42,109 nt of DNA, taken from assembly GCA_947311505.1 (NCBI GenBank), contig CAMZLL010000003.1, forward strand, positions 1 to 42,109. The letters are read 5' to 3'. Position 1 is the stretch's first letter; each line of letters opens with the position of its first letter. The DNA comes from an uncultured Cryomorphaceae bacterium (lineage in GTDB: Bacteria > Bacteroidota > Bacteroidia > Flavobacteriales_D > Parvicellaceae). Both the position numbers and the translations under genes were made by a program. Positions 1 to 9,861 of this stretch are shown one piece after another. A model generated the notes under the pieces. The model ran no database searches and was not told the origin of the DNA. It saw only the letters and a list, made by a program, of their open reading frames with translations.

Positions 1-16
1 AACTAAACGTTTTCTT

Positions 17-604
17 TTATAACTTAAATGTAAATCCGATATTCAAATTTGAATGCCCATACCCCACAGCTCCATATAGGGACATTGACTCAGAAAAGTT
101 AATTCGACCTCCCACTTGAGCTGAAAAATCAAGAGGGTTAAAACCTGTAACATTGGTATTATCTCCAATTCGAATCAAAGCAGCTGTTTTTATTTTAGCA
201 AACACATCGTACTTGTCTGGCATGTTAGGAATGAGCCAATCAAAATAATAATGAGCAACTACACCCGCATTAATGAGCATTATAGATTTAGTACGAGTTT
301 CATAATAACCACCGCCCCAATAAGCCCCATTACTAACCCAATACAGATAGTGGTAACTAGCCACTCCCATTCCTAGAGTAGGCCCTAGAGTAAGGTTGTC
401 AGTAAACATTGGGATTTCAAAATCCGCCATTACCATACCGCCAAAACCACGAGCAAATGTAGGCCCCACATAAATATTCAAAGCCTTTCCTACTTCTGTT
501 CCAACTCCATCACCTTTGACAGTCATTAAACTTGAATTGTTTTGCGCTTGACTTCCTATTGCACTCCCCAATAGTAAAAGCCCTATCAATAAAGATTTTT
601 TCAT
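17..604 (-). CDS. Secreted outer-membrane beta-barrel-like protein
   Basis: ORF with signal peptide (MKKSLLIGLLLLGSAIGSQAQ); Gly/aromatic-rich alternating pattern ending in FTFKL, typical of a terminal beta strand. Confidence 0.6.
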   Translation of the reverse strand: MKKSLLIGLLLLGSAIGSQAQNNSSLMTVKGDGVGTEVGKALNIYVGPTFARGFGGMVMADFEIPMFTDNLTLGPTLGMGVASYHYLYWVSNGAYWGGGYYETRTKSIMLINAGVVAHYYFDWLIPNMPDKYDVFAKIKTAALIRIGDNTNVTGFNPLDFSAQVGGRINFSESMSLYGAVGYGHSNLNIGFTFKL

Positions 605-605
605 T

Positions 606-1058
606 TTATAAGTTATTTAAACATTCCTTTACAATCTTAGAAATAATTCCTCCATCAGCTTTACCGTTAAGTTGCCCCATAGACGCCCCCATCACTTTAC
701 CCATATCTCCAGGTCCAGATGCTCCTATTTTAGAAATTACTCCCAAAACGACATCTTTCACAGCAGCTTCGCTCATTTGCTCTGGCAAGTATTCTTTAAT
801 AACCCCCGCCTGAAATGTTTCCACCTCTGCTAAGTCGCTGCGATCTTGCTCAACATAAATTTTTGCAGCATCAACTCGTTGCTTGTACAACTTCTTTAAA
901 ATTGACAATTCAGCATCTTCAGACACCTCTCCACTTCCATCTTTTGTTGCCTCTAAAAGCAAAGCAGATTTGACTGCTCTAAGTGCTTCTAACTTCGATT
1001 TTTCACGAGCAAGCATTGCTGTTTTTATGTCTTTATTTATTATTTCTGTTAAATTCAT
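606..1058 (-). CDS. GatB/YqeY domain-containing protein
   Basis: 150 aa; LTEIINKDIKTAMLAREKSKLEALRAVKSAL and GDMGKVMGASMGQLNGKADGGIISKIVKECL motifs of the YqeY family. Confidence 0.9.
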   Translation of the reverse strand: MNLTEIINKDIKTAMLAREKSKLEALRAVKSALLLEATKDGSGEVSEDAELSILKKLYKQRVDAAKIYVEQDRSDLAEVETFQAGVIKEYLPEQMSEAAVKDVVLGVISKIGASGPGDMGKVMGASMGQLNGKADGGIISKIVKECLNNL

Positions 1059-1183
1059 TCTTGTTTGAATTGAAAGTTTTTAACAAAAGTAGATAATACT
1101 ATATTATCTACTTTGCTAAAGCTCTTATAATTATATGATTAATCTTTGTTTTCAATGGTATTTTCTAACATTGAAATACACCA

Positions 1184-3214
1184 CTAATCAACATTGTCAT
1201 GCAAGAATGAATTATTATCACTCAAACCTGATTTATTTTCTCCCTCTTCATTTTTAGCATCTCCTAACGTGAAACGAGAAATACTAGACTCTGACGAATG
1301 TTGCACATCGTCTAATCTTATTTTTCTACGAAGATAAGCCGGCTCTTGTTCTAATTCGGCTAACCCCTCTTGAGTATTCATTTTAGTACCTGCCTGACGA
1401 ATACGTTCTAGCCTCATTTTGGCCAGCTCTGCATTATCTTCAATCGTAGGTGTTTCTTTAACTGGTGCTTCGTTAACATTAGCGTTAAAACCAGACGTTT
1501 CGGCAACATCATCCTCCGTATCATCAGTAAGCATATAACGCACTTTACCATCATTAGATGCGTTTGACACAGGTGCTTCTTCTTTTGCAAAAGAAATATT
1601 AGGTTCTTCGACTTTCTGCTCTTCTTCAAGCCAAGTTTTATGCACTTCTTGAACAGGTGTCTCAGCACTAATTTGAGTTTCTATATTATTATTTTCAACC
1701 TCTTCGACAGCCTCAGACTGAGTAGGCACAAACGACCATTCGGTAGTTGTGCTTGTAACTTCTTCAACAACCTCATCTACTGTTGAGCTAGTGATATCAT
1801 CATTTATTCCAGCAACTTCTTCATTGACTACACTACCCATAACTTCTGACTGGCTAGCATCTTCCTTGTTCAACTCAGGTAAAGAGAACTCACTTTTCGG
1901 CAATTCATTTACCATAGGAGTTTCAGCAACATCTGAAGTATATGTATTTAATTTAGTTTCAACCACAGAAACATCTTCTTTTGGAGTGTCAGGTTTAGTA
2001 ACATCCTCAACAACGTTAGCATTATCAGAAGTTGGAACATTCGACACAGAAGGAACTGCATCTTCCCTTTTCTTAACTAAAAACGGCTCCTCTTCAGTTC
2101 TTGGTTCTTCCGCACTAAAAGCCATAGGCTTAATCGCATTTTCCACAGGACTAGCAATAGGTTTTTGAATAGGTTGTGTAATCATAGTAGGTCTATCCGC
2201 CTCCAAACTAACCACTTTTTTCTCAGGTGTTTTCACTGGCATACCAGCATCTACTTCATGAGCTTCAAAACCTGTAGCAATAATGGTTACACTTAACTTT
2301 TCTCCTAAAGTCTCATCAAAACCATGTCCCCAGATTACATCAGCAGTACTTCCTGCTTCATCTTGAATATAATCTGTAATATCTGCTATTTCATCCATCA
2401 ACACTTCAGTTGCTCCGTAAGTAATGTTTAGCAACACATACTTAGCTCCTAGTATTTGATTATCATTCAACAAAGGAGAAGTTAAAGCTTTCTCAACACA
2501 TTTAAGCGCTCTATCTTCACCTTCCGCTTCCGCAGACCCCATGATTGCAACACCGCTATCTTTCATTACGGTGCTCACATCATTAAAATCGACATTTATA
2601 GCACCGGTTACAGAAATCACCTCAGCGATACCTTTTGCTGCAGTTGCCAACACTTCATCAGCTTGAGAAAACGCATTTGCCAACGTAAGGTTACCAAACA
2701 TTTCTCTAAGTTTATCATTATTGATAATCAAAAGCGTATCCACAGCATCACGCATTCCTTCGAGTCCGTTTTCTGCTTGTGTTTTTCTTTTACGACCTTC
2801 AAAACCAAACGGAACAGTAACTATACCTACGGTAAGAATACCTAAGTCTTTTGCCACCTTTGCAATGATTGGAGCGGCACCCGTACCGGTACCCCCACCC
2901 ATCCCAGCGGTAACAAAAACCATCTTCGTATTGGATTCTAAAATCTCTTTAATTTCATCTAAATTTTCTATAGCAGCATTCTTGCCTACTTCCGGAATAG
3001 AGCCCGCTCCTCTTCCTTCTGTAAGACTTGCGCCCAGTTGAATTTTAATCGGAACTGGGCTGATATCTAACGCTTGCTGATCGGTGTTACAGACAATAAA
3101 GTCAACACCTTTGATTCCTTGACGGAACATGTGGTTGACAGCATTGCTACCTCCACCTCCCACTCCTATCACCTTAATGATAGAAGAGTTGTCTTTTGGT
3201 AAATCGAATTTCAT
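1184..3214 (-). CDS. ftsZ: Cell division protein FtsZ with long C-terminal linker
   Basis: VGGGGSNAVNHM, GGGTGTGAAPIIA tubulin signature; EPAYLRRK peptide near C-terminus; ends NNSFLHDNVD. Confidence 0.98.
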   Translation of the reverse strand: MKFDLPKDNSSIIKVIGVGGGGSNAVNHMFRQGIKGVDFIVCNTDQQALDISPVPIKIQLGASLTEGRGAGSIPEVGKNAAIENLDEIKEILESNTKMVFVTAGMGGGTGTGAAPIIAKVAKDLGILTVGIVTVPFGFEGRKRKTQAENGLEGMRDAVDTLLIINNDKLREMFGNLTLANAFSQADEVLATAAKGIAEVISVTGAINVDFNDVSTVMKDSGVAIMGSAEAEGEDRALKCVEKALTSPLLNDNQILGAKYVLLNITYGATEVLMDEIADITDYIQDEAGSTADVIWGHGFDETLGEKLSVTIIATGFEAHEVDAGMPVKTPEKKVVSLEADRPTMITQPIQKPIASPVENAIKPMAFSAEEPRTEEEPFLVKKREDAVPSVSNVPTSDNANVVEDVTKPDTPKEDVSVVETKLNTYTSDVAETPMVNELPKSEFSLPELNKEDASQSEVMGSVVNEEVAGINDDITSSTVDEVVEEVTSTTTEWSFVPTQSEAVEEVENNNIETQISAETPVQEVHKTWLEEEQKVEEPNISFAKEEAPVSNASNDGKVRYMLTDDTEDDVAETSGFNANVNEAPVKETPTIEDNAELAKMRLERIRQAGTKMNTQEGLAELEQEPAYLRRKIRLDDVQHSSESSISRFTLGDAKNEEGENKSGLSDNNSFLHDNVD

Positions 3215-3325
3215 TTTATGTTTGTTTATGTTTATGTTTCTTTTTTTAATTGCACTATGTCTTAGGCACTATGTTTTCTCGACTTTTAATACGACAAGCT
3301 CTGTCAAGTCTCGAAAGCCTAATTA

Positions 3326-4597
3326 TTAATCTAAATTGTCATCGAAGAAGTTTTTCAACTTTTCAAAGAAGCTTCCTTTAGTTTTTACAGAATGCTGACG
3401 TGTTTTTATTCCTGTTTTTGGTTGTAATTTAGGTTTTTCTTTTTCGTAGTTTTCAAAACCTTTAGCAACCAAACCAACACCTGTTGCAAACAATGGACTT
3501 GTTACATTTATATTTGTATTAGAACTTAAATGCTCGTTAGGATATCCAATTCTAGCATCCATTCCTGTAATAAATTCAAACAATTGGGTAATGTGTTTCA
3601 TTTGCGAACCACCACCAGTAATCACAATACCTCCAATTAATTTCTTTTCATACCCTGAGTTTTTTATCTCATAATACACGTGCTCTATCACTTCAGATAA
3701 TCTTGCATTGATGATATGAGAAAGATTCTTAACCGAAATTTCTTTTGGATCACGACCTCTCAAACCTGGGATACACACCACTTCATTGTCTTGTGTTCCC
3801 ATTGGTAAAGCAGTACCAAACTTAGTCTTCAACAATTCAGCTTGACGTTGCATAATGGTGCATCCTTCTTTAATATCTTGTGTAATGATGTTACCACCGA
3901 ATGGTATAACCGCAGTATGTCTAATAATCCCATCGTGGAAAATAGCGATATCTGTGGTTCCGCCACCTATATCAACCAAAACAACACCCGCTTCTTTTTC
4001 TTCTTCGCTCAATACAGAAGAGGAAGATGCCAATGGTTCTAAAATTAGATCTTGAACCTCTAAACCAGCTTTATGAACACATCTATAAATATTTCTAGCA
4101 GCGGCAATCTGCCCTGTAATAATGTGGAAATTTGCCTCTAACTGCACACCTGCCATTCCGATAGGATCCTTTATACTTGGCTGTCTATCAACGATATATT
4201 CTTGCGGCAATACATGTATAATTTCTTCACCTGGATTAATCAAGACATTGTACATATCATCTATCAAAGAATCTACATCTTCTTGTCCAATTTCATCATC
4301 ATAAGAGGCACGAGTAATCATTCCTCTATGCTGCATACTTTTGATATGCTGACCTGCGATACCAACATTTACCACTTTTATTTCCACACCAGACTTAGCC
4401 TCTGCTTCTTCTACAGCAGCCTTTATAGACTGAACTGTTTTCTCTATATTGGCTACTACTCCACGAGTAACGCCCACACTTGCAGATTTTCCCATTCCGA
4501 GAATTTCTATTTTTCCGTGCTCTGTTTTTCTACCTACTAGACAAGCTATTTTGGTGGTTCCAATGTCTAGACCTACTACGATTTCTGGTGCGTCCAT
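3326..4597 (-). CDS. ftsA: Cell division protein FtsA
   Basis: VGLDIGTTKIACLVG, VLVDIGGGTTDIAIF, GGIVITGGGSQM actin-fold motifs; directly upstream of ftsZ. Confidence 0.97.
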   Translation of the reverse strand: MDAPEIVVGLDIGTTKIACLVGRKTEHGKIEILGMGKSASVGVTRGVVANIEKTVQSIKAAVEEAEAKSGVEIKVVNVGIAGQHIKSMQHRGMITRASYDDEIGQEDVDSLIDDMYNVLINPGEEIIHVLPQEYIVDRQPSIKDPIGMAGVQLEANFHIITGQIAAARNIYRCVHKAGLEVQDLILEPLASSSSVLSEEEKEAGVVLVDIGGGTTDIAIFHDGIIRHTAVIPFGGNIITQDIKEGCTIMQRQAELLKTKFGTALPMGTQDNEVVCIPGLRGRDPKEISVKNLSHIINARLSEVIEHVYYEIKNSGYEKKLIGGIVITGGGSQMKHITQLFEFITGMDARIGYPNEHLSSNTNINVTSPLFATGVGLVAKGFENYEKEKPKLQPKTGIKTRQHSVKTKGSFFEKLKNFFDDNLD

Positions 4598-4670
4598 ATT
4601 TGTTTGTTTTATATATTTTGTAGTACGCTAATCGTACTACGTAATTTTTTATTTTTTAATTTCTATTCGC

Positions 4671-5465
4671 TCAACGTTTTGAGCATACCATTTGGTCTTT
4701 GTACTTTAAATTTAATGTATCGTATAAATTATACTCTTTGATATCCAACCCATCTGAAGTATAAAAAGCTTTTAGACGACTCATCTTAGAACTTAAATCG
4801 TTAATATCTCCAATCAACACTCTATGATTTCCTACTCGGGGTATCAATTCAAACTCTTGCTTACTATTAACAAAAACTTGAACAATCTGTGCCATTAAAA
4901 ACTCATCTGCCACAATTTCTTTGGCTACTAAATAAATTTCATCGATGATATGATATCTTGCCAAAGAATCATTCGCCAACAATTCTTTTGCACTGGGCAT
5001 ATCGGCATAAGACTCATGAATCATTCCTGTAAAAACAGGAACTTTAGCAACATAATTCTCAGACAATGGAATAATATCACCTTCAATATCTAAATAGCCC
5101 CCCATTTTACCATCTGAAAGTATGATTCGTGCAATGGGCAATTGTTGTTCAATATCTACCTTAACTTGCCCGTTGTTAAACTTATACGCCTCTACTGACT
5201 TCACTCCAGAAACCTCCAAAAGCTCAGATTCTATTCTATTTAATTCTATCTGCCCCAAGGGCTGATTTTTGAATGAATAACCTAAATCATTTAGCAACAG
5301 TTTAACCTTATCTTCGGTTACAAACTCGTGACCTCCAGGTCTTTTTATTTCTATAAGAATCTGATTTGACTTTATGTTATCGTAATTGAGATCAGCAAAA
5401 CCGAGTAACCCAAACGTAACCGCCACAAAAAGAATCCATCCCCCTATTTTTAGCATCTTATTCAT
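4671..5465 (-). CDS. ftsQ: FtsQ/DivIB-like cell division protein
   Basis: Single N-terminal TM segment, POTRA-like region (LNRIESELLEVSGVKSVEAYKFNNGQVKVDIEQQLPIARI); position between murC and ftsA. Confidence 0.85.
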   Translation of the reverse strand: MNKMLKIGGWILFVAVTFGLLGFADLNYDNIKSNQILIEIKRPGGHEFVTEDKVKLLLNDLGYSFKNQPLGQIELNRIESELLEVSGVKSVEAYKFNNGQVKVDIEQQLPIARIILSDGKMGGYLDIEGDIIPLSENYVAKVPVFTGMIHESYADMPSAKELLANDSLARYHIIDEIYLVAKEIVADEFLMAQIVQVFVNSKQEFELIPRVGNHRVLIGDINDLSSKMSRLKAFYTSDGLDIKEYNLYDTLNLKYKDQMVCSKR

Positions 5466-6817
5466 GGTGTCAAGATTTCTTTTAAAGGTTGAACAATGGT
5501 ATCTATATCTCCCGCTCCCAACGTTAGTAATACTTCTATATTTTTGCTAGCAACACGCTCCACTACATTGGCTTTGGAGACCAATTCCTTTTGAGCAAGC
5601 TTCATTTTATCCAACAGCATTTGAGCATCTACACCTTCGATTGGCAACTCTCTAGCAGGATAGATATCGAGCAACATCAAATCGTCTAAGAGATCTAAAC
5701 TAAGTGCAAAATCTTTTGCAAAATCTCTAGTGCGAGTATATAAATGGGGTTGAAAAATGCCTGTAATTTTTTTGTTAGGGTACAATTCCTTAACCGACCC
5801 AATGCACATTTTCAGTTCCGTAGGATGATGCGCATAATCATCTATGTATATAAGACGATCGGTTTGGATAATTTTTTCAAATCTTCGTTTCACCCCCTTG
5901 AAAGAAGCTAGAGCAGCAACTACACTATCAGCAGCGACATTCATCAATTCAGAAACAGCGATGGCAGCTAATGCATTTTCTATATTATGCCTTCCTGGCA
6001 AACCTAAAACCACATCTATGTACTTCCTATTGGGAGATACTACATCAAATACATAATTACCGTTAGCTACTCTTATGTTTTCAGCTTTGTAATCCGCATC
6101 TTCTTCAACGGCATATGTCAACGTATTTTCAAAATTCAGACTTAATCCTTTACGTAGAATCAACGTCCCATTTGTATCTATCTTATCCACAAACATTTGA
6201 AATGAATCTAACAAATCGGAATGCGCACCATAAATGTCCAAGTGATCTGCATCTGTAGAAGTTACCACAGCAATATCGGGGGATAATGTTAAGAAAGAAC
6301 GATCAAACTCGTCTGCTTCGACAACTGTATTTTTAGAGGTAGCATCCACCAACATATTGGTGTTATAATTAGTTGCTATTCCTCCTAAGAAAGCATTACA
6401 TCCTTTTTTCACTTCCGTTAACACGTGTGCAATAATAGAAGACGTTGTTGTCTTACCGTGTGTACCCGCTACGGCTACCGTATAACTAGAATTCGTTATC
6501 AATCCTAATACTTCTGAACGTTTGTATAAAGGAACACATCTCCCAATGAAAGCATTTAAAATTTTGCTATTGCCCGGAATGGCAGGCGTATAAATAACCA
6601 ATGAATCCTTAGTAAATAAATTGGCTGCAAGTTCTGAAACGGAATCTATATACGTTATTTGAATACCTTCCGTAGAAAGTTGCTCAGTAAGTGCTGTCGC
6701 AGTTTTATCATAACCAGAAACAGACTTACCAACAGCATTGAAATAACGTGCCAAAGCACTCATTCCGATACCACCGATACCAATTAAATATACGTTATGT
6801 ATGTTTTCTAATTTCAT
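5462..6817 (-). CDS. murC: UDP-N-acetylmuramate--L-alanine ligase
   Basis: VYLIGIGGIGMSALARYF, VAGTHGKTTTSSI, IDDYAHHPTE motifs; start taken at MKLENIHN (track ORF begins at 6856). Confidence 0.96.
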   Translation of the reverse strand: MKLENIHNVYLIGIGGIGMSALARYFNAVGKSVSGYDKTATALTEQLSTEGIQITYIDSVSELAANLFTKDSLVIYTPAIPGNSKILNAFIGRCVPLYKRSEVLGLITNSSYTVAVAGTHGKTTTSSIIAHVLTEVKKGCNAFLGGIATNYNTNMLVDATSKNTVVEADEFDRSFLTLSPDIAVVTSTDADHLDIYGAHSDLLDSFQMFVDKIDTNGTLILRKGLSLNFENTLTYAVEEDADYKAENIRVANGNYVFDVVSPNRKYIDVVLGLPGRHNIENALAAIAVSELMNVAADSVVAALASFKGVKRRFEKIIQTDRLIYIDDYAHHPTELKMCIGSVKELYPNKKITGIFQPHLYTRTRDFAKDFALSLDLLDDLMLLDIYPARELPIEGVDAQMLLDKMKLAQKELVSKANVVERVASKNIEVLLTLGAGDIDTIVQPLKEILTP

Positions 6818-6873
6818 TTTCTTATCGCTACACAACACTTGATGTATTATGTTCACTGCGCCCGCTACTTATT

Positions 6874-7977
6874 TTACTCTTTTTTAATTATTTTAACTAT
6901 TTCATCACAAATATCGCTAGCTGCATTGGGCTTTCCAAGTGTAGCGATATTAGCACTAAATTCATTCATTCTCTCTTCACTTCCAAGCAAAGCGAGGGTA
7001 TTTGGCACTAAGGTCGTAAGAGCATCCACATCTTTTACAAGCAGTGCAGCGTTTTTATCAACAAGAGATTTTGCATTCTTGGTCTGATGATCCTCTGAAA
7101 CATTGGGAGAAGGCACTAAAACACAAGGCTTTGCAACAATACAAAGCTCACTAACAGATAATGCACCTGCTCGACTAATTACTACATTTGCAGCCGCATA
7201 AGCCAGATCCATACGATTAATAAACGCCATAGGCAGTATAGAAACATCGCCATGAGCATCCGCAGCTGCTTTCATTTCATCAAAATAGATCTTACCCGTT
7301 TGCCAAATTAACTGCACACCTGCATCAGATAATTGCTTTAGCGAATTTTTAATACTATTATTAATAGTTCTCGCCCCTAAACTTCCTCCGATAATTAAAA
7401 TTGTTTTTTTCTGATCATCTAATCCAAAATGTGCTATGGCTTCAGTTCTTTTTTGAGACACATCCAAAATATCTTTTCTAACCGGATTTCCAGTGATAAC
7501 GATCTTATCAGCAGGAAAAAACTGCTCCATCTTATCATAGGCAACACAAATTTTATTTGCCTTTTTTGCAAGAAATTTATTAGTCAATCCAGCATACGAA
7601 TTTTGCTCTTGCAAAAGAGTAGGCTTGCCTAACGCACCCGCTTTTTTGAGTAAAGAACCGCTTGCGTACCCCCCAACCCCAATGGCTATATCGGGATTAA
7701 AGTCTTTTACAATTTTTTTAGCAGCACGAAGACTCATCCAAAACTTATAAGGGAAATTCCAATTCTTCCAAACTTTTTTTCTTTGTATGCCAACAATATC
7801 TAACCCCTTAATAGGATAGCCAGCCGCAGGAACTTTCTCCATTTCCATTTTGCCATTAGCACCTACAAAGAGGATATTCGCACTAGGATATCTATCTTTG
7901 ATAGCATTTGCAATAGCCAAAGCGGGATAAATATGCCCTCCAGTACCTCCGCCTGATATAATTATTCTTGGATTCAT
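6874..7977 (-). CDS. murG: Undecaprenyldiphospho-muramoylpentapeptide beta-N-acetylglucosaminyltransferase
   Basis: IISGGGTGGHIYPALAIA, GGSLGAR, SRAGALSVSEL motifs. Confidence 0.97.
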   Translation of the reverse strand: MNPRIIISGGGTGGHIYPALAIANAIKDRYPSANILFVGANGKMEMEKVPAAGYPIKGLDIVGIQRKKVWKNWNFPYKFWMSLRAAKKIVKDFNPDIAIGVGGYASGSLLKKAGALGKPTLLQEQNSYAGLTNKFLAKKANKICVAYDKMEQFFPADKIVITGNPVRKDILDVSQKRTEAIAHFGLDDQKKTILIIGGSLGARTINNSIKNSLKQLSDAGVQLIWQTGKIYFDEMKAAADAHGDVSILPMAFINRMDLAYAAANVVISRAGALSVSELCIVAKPCVLVPSPNVSEDHQTKNAKSLVDKNAALLVKDVDALTTLVPNTLALLGSEERMNEFSANIATLGKPNAASDICDEIVKIIKKE

Positions 7978-7979
7978 GA

Positions 7980-9113
7980 TTAACTTTTTTCTAATTCAAC
8001 ACCTTTACTAACATTTAGAATAATACCTATAGAAATACAGGTAAACAATATAGAAGTTCCTCCCATACTTATCAAAGGTAATGGCTGCCCAGTAACAGGC
8101 AACAAATTAACTCCTACTCCCATATTTATCAACGCTTGAAATACCAACATAAAACTCAATCCGAATGCGACTAAAGCTCCAAAATGACTCCCCGTCTTCA
8201 ACATAATCCGTATGGATCTAAAAAAGAACATTAGATAAAGAATCAATAATGGAATTGCGCCAAGCAACATTCCAAACTCCTCCACAATAGAAGCAAAAAC
8301 AAAATCAGACTGAGCAGAATACATATCATTTTTGATATTACCTCTACCAGGTCCTTTTCCAAACACGCCTCCGTTCTTAACGCCCACTTTAGCCATTTGA
8401 GCTTGATAATTATCCTCCTTTGCCGCTGCATTATCAACTTGACTAAAAGCAAAAATTCTCGTCTTCCATGTTTCTACACGAGGTAATAAGCCAGGTGAAG
8501 CCGCATTTATTAACAACAAAAAAGCAAATATACCAATAGCCCCACCAACGATAGCGAGCAGATGTTTAATGGCAACCCCTCCTACAAACAGCAGTACAAA
8601 CGAAACTGTACCTAGCATAAAAGCAGTAGAAAAATCTGCTGGCAATATCAACATACAAATTAATCCGATGGGTATAACGATAGGTAAAACACCTAGTTTA
8701 AAATCTTTAATTTTAGATGCTTTGATAGTGAGCATTCTCGCAACAAACAACACGAGCATAATCTTGGCTAAATCAGAAGGTTGAAACCCCATAATCCAGC
8801 GCTGAGCAGAGTTAATATTTTTTCCAAAGACGAGTGTCACCAACAAAAGCACCCCCGATACCCAAATCCCTAACTGAGAAATTCGAGAAAAATATTTAAA
8901 CCTAAAATGCTGAAAATAAATCATAAAAACAACACCCACTATTAATGTAGCGACATGCTTAAACCAAAAAGGTGTAGCATTTCCTCCCGTAAGACGATAT
9001 GCCATATTTGAACTAGCACTCAAAGCTATAACCGTAGAACTCAAAATCAAGAGTATTACGATAGCCCAAATTGCTTTGTCTCCTTTTAGATATTTTTCTG
9101 CTATTTCTTGCAA
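7980..9113 (-). CDS. ftsW: FtsW/RodA/SpoVE family SEDS glycosyltransferase
   Basis: Polytopic; SAQRWI, FGKGPGRGNIKNDMYSAQSDFVFASIVEEFG, TGQPLPLISMGGTS motifs; dcw position. Confidence 0.95.
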   Translation of the reverse strand: MQEIAEKYLKGDKAIWAIVILLILSSTVIALSASSNMAYRLTGGNATPFWFKHVATLIVGVVFMIYFQHFRFKYFSRISQLGIWVSGVLLLVTLVFGKNINSAQRWIMGFQPSDLAKIMLVLFVARMLTIKASKIKDFKLGVLPIVIPIGLICMLILPADFSTAFMLGTVSFVLLFVGGVAIKHLLAIVGGAIGIFAFLLLINAASPGLLPRVETWKTRIFAFSQVDNAAAKEDNYQAQMAKVGVKNGGVFGKGPGRGNIKNDMYSAQSDFVFASIVEEFGMLLGAIPLLILYLMFFFRSIRIMLKTGSHFGALVAFGLSFMLVFQALINMGVGVNLLPVTGQPLPLISMGGTSILFTCISIGIILNVSKGVELEKS

Positions 9114-9166
9114 CGTATTTTTATTTATATATCATTGAAATGTTGTGTATTATCAACCATTATTTT

Positions 9167-9655
9167 CTATACAAGACTTTTAAAATGCTCTCCACGCTCT
9201 GCATAGCCTTCATACAAATCGAAGCTAGAAACTGCTGGTGAGAATAAGACTACATCCCCTTCTACAGCCCATTCCTTTGCGGTAAGCATCGCTTCCTCTA
9301 ACGTTCCTTTGTGAGCATAACTATCCACTAGATTAGCAAACGAGTATTTCAAATTGGTTTCATAAGCACCAAAACAAATGATATTTTTCACTTTGTACTT
9401 AACTAACTTATCTAAAATACTGTAATCTAACTCATCTTCAGAACTACCGACAATCCATACTACAGGTTTTTCCATTAATTCTAATGAATAATAGGTAGAA
9501 TTTAGGTCTGTTGCTTTAGAATCATTGATCCATTCCACACCATTTAATACATTTACGACCTCTAATCTATGTGCTATATCCGCAAACAGATTCATACTTT
9601 TTTTACGAGCAGCCATCAATTGGCTTCGTAAGGATATTGTTTTCTTTTTTTCCAT
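9167..9655 (-). CDS. Stand-alone MurD C-terminal (glutamate ligase) domain protein
   Basis: 162 aa; HRLEVVNVLNGVEWINDSKATDLNSTYYSLE...PVVWIVG...VLFSPAVSSFDLYEGYAERGEHFKSLV aligns by eye to the C-terminus of the adjacent full-length MurD; no P-loop or central domain. Confidence 0.85.
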   Translation of the reverse strand: MEKKKTISLRSQLMAARKKSMNLFADIAHRLEVVNVLNGVEWINDSKATDLNSTYYSLELMEKPVVWIVGSSEDELDYSILDKLVKYKVKNIICFGAYETNLKYSFANLVDSYAHKGTLEEAMLTAKEWAVEGDVVLFSPAVSSFDLYEGYAERGEHFKSLV

Positions 9656-9861
9656 TTTTTTGTTTTTTTTAAATTAAGCTCGTAACGAACTAGGTAAAAT
9701 GTATTAGTTAGAAAATACTACTCGTATAATCGCAACCCTATTTGTATCGCTTTGCTACTAAACTTAGTTTTAAATGAGTTCGCTAAAACATCAATTAACT
9801 CGCGTACCTTATACAAGCACCACTTCACGCAATACGATAAACAGAACGAGATTATAATACA

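Noticed and set aside
1749-2168. Long plus-strand ORF opposite ftsZ (139 aa, Ser/Thr-rich)
   Set aside because: Mirror of the low-complexity FtsZ linker on the other strand; no family motif.
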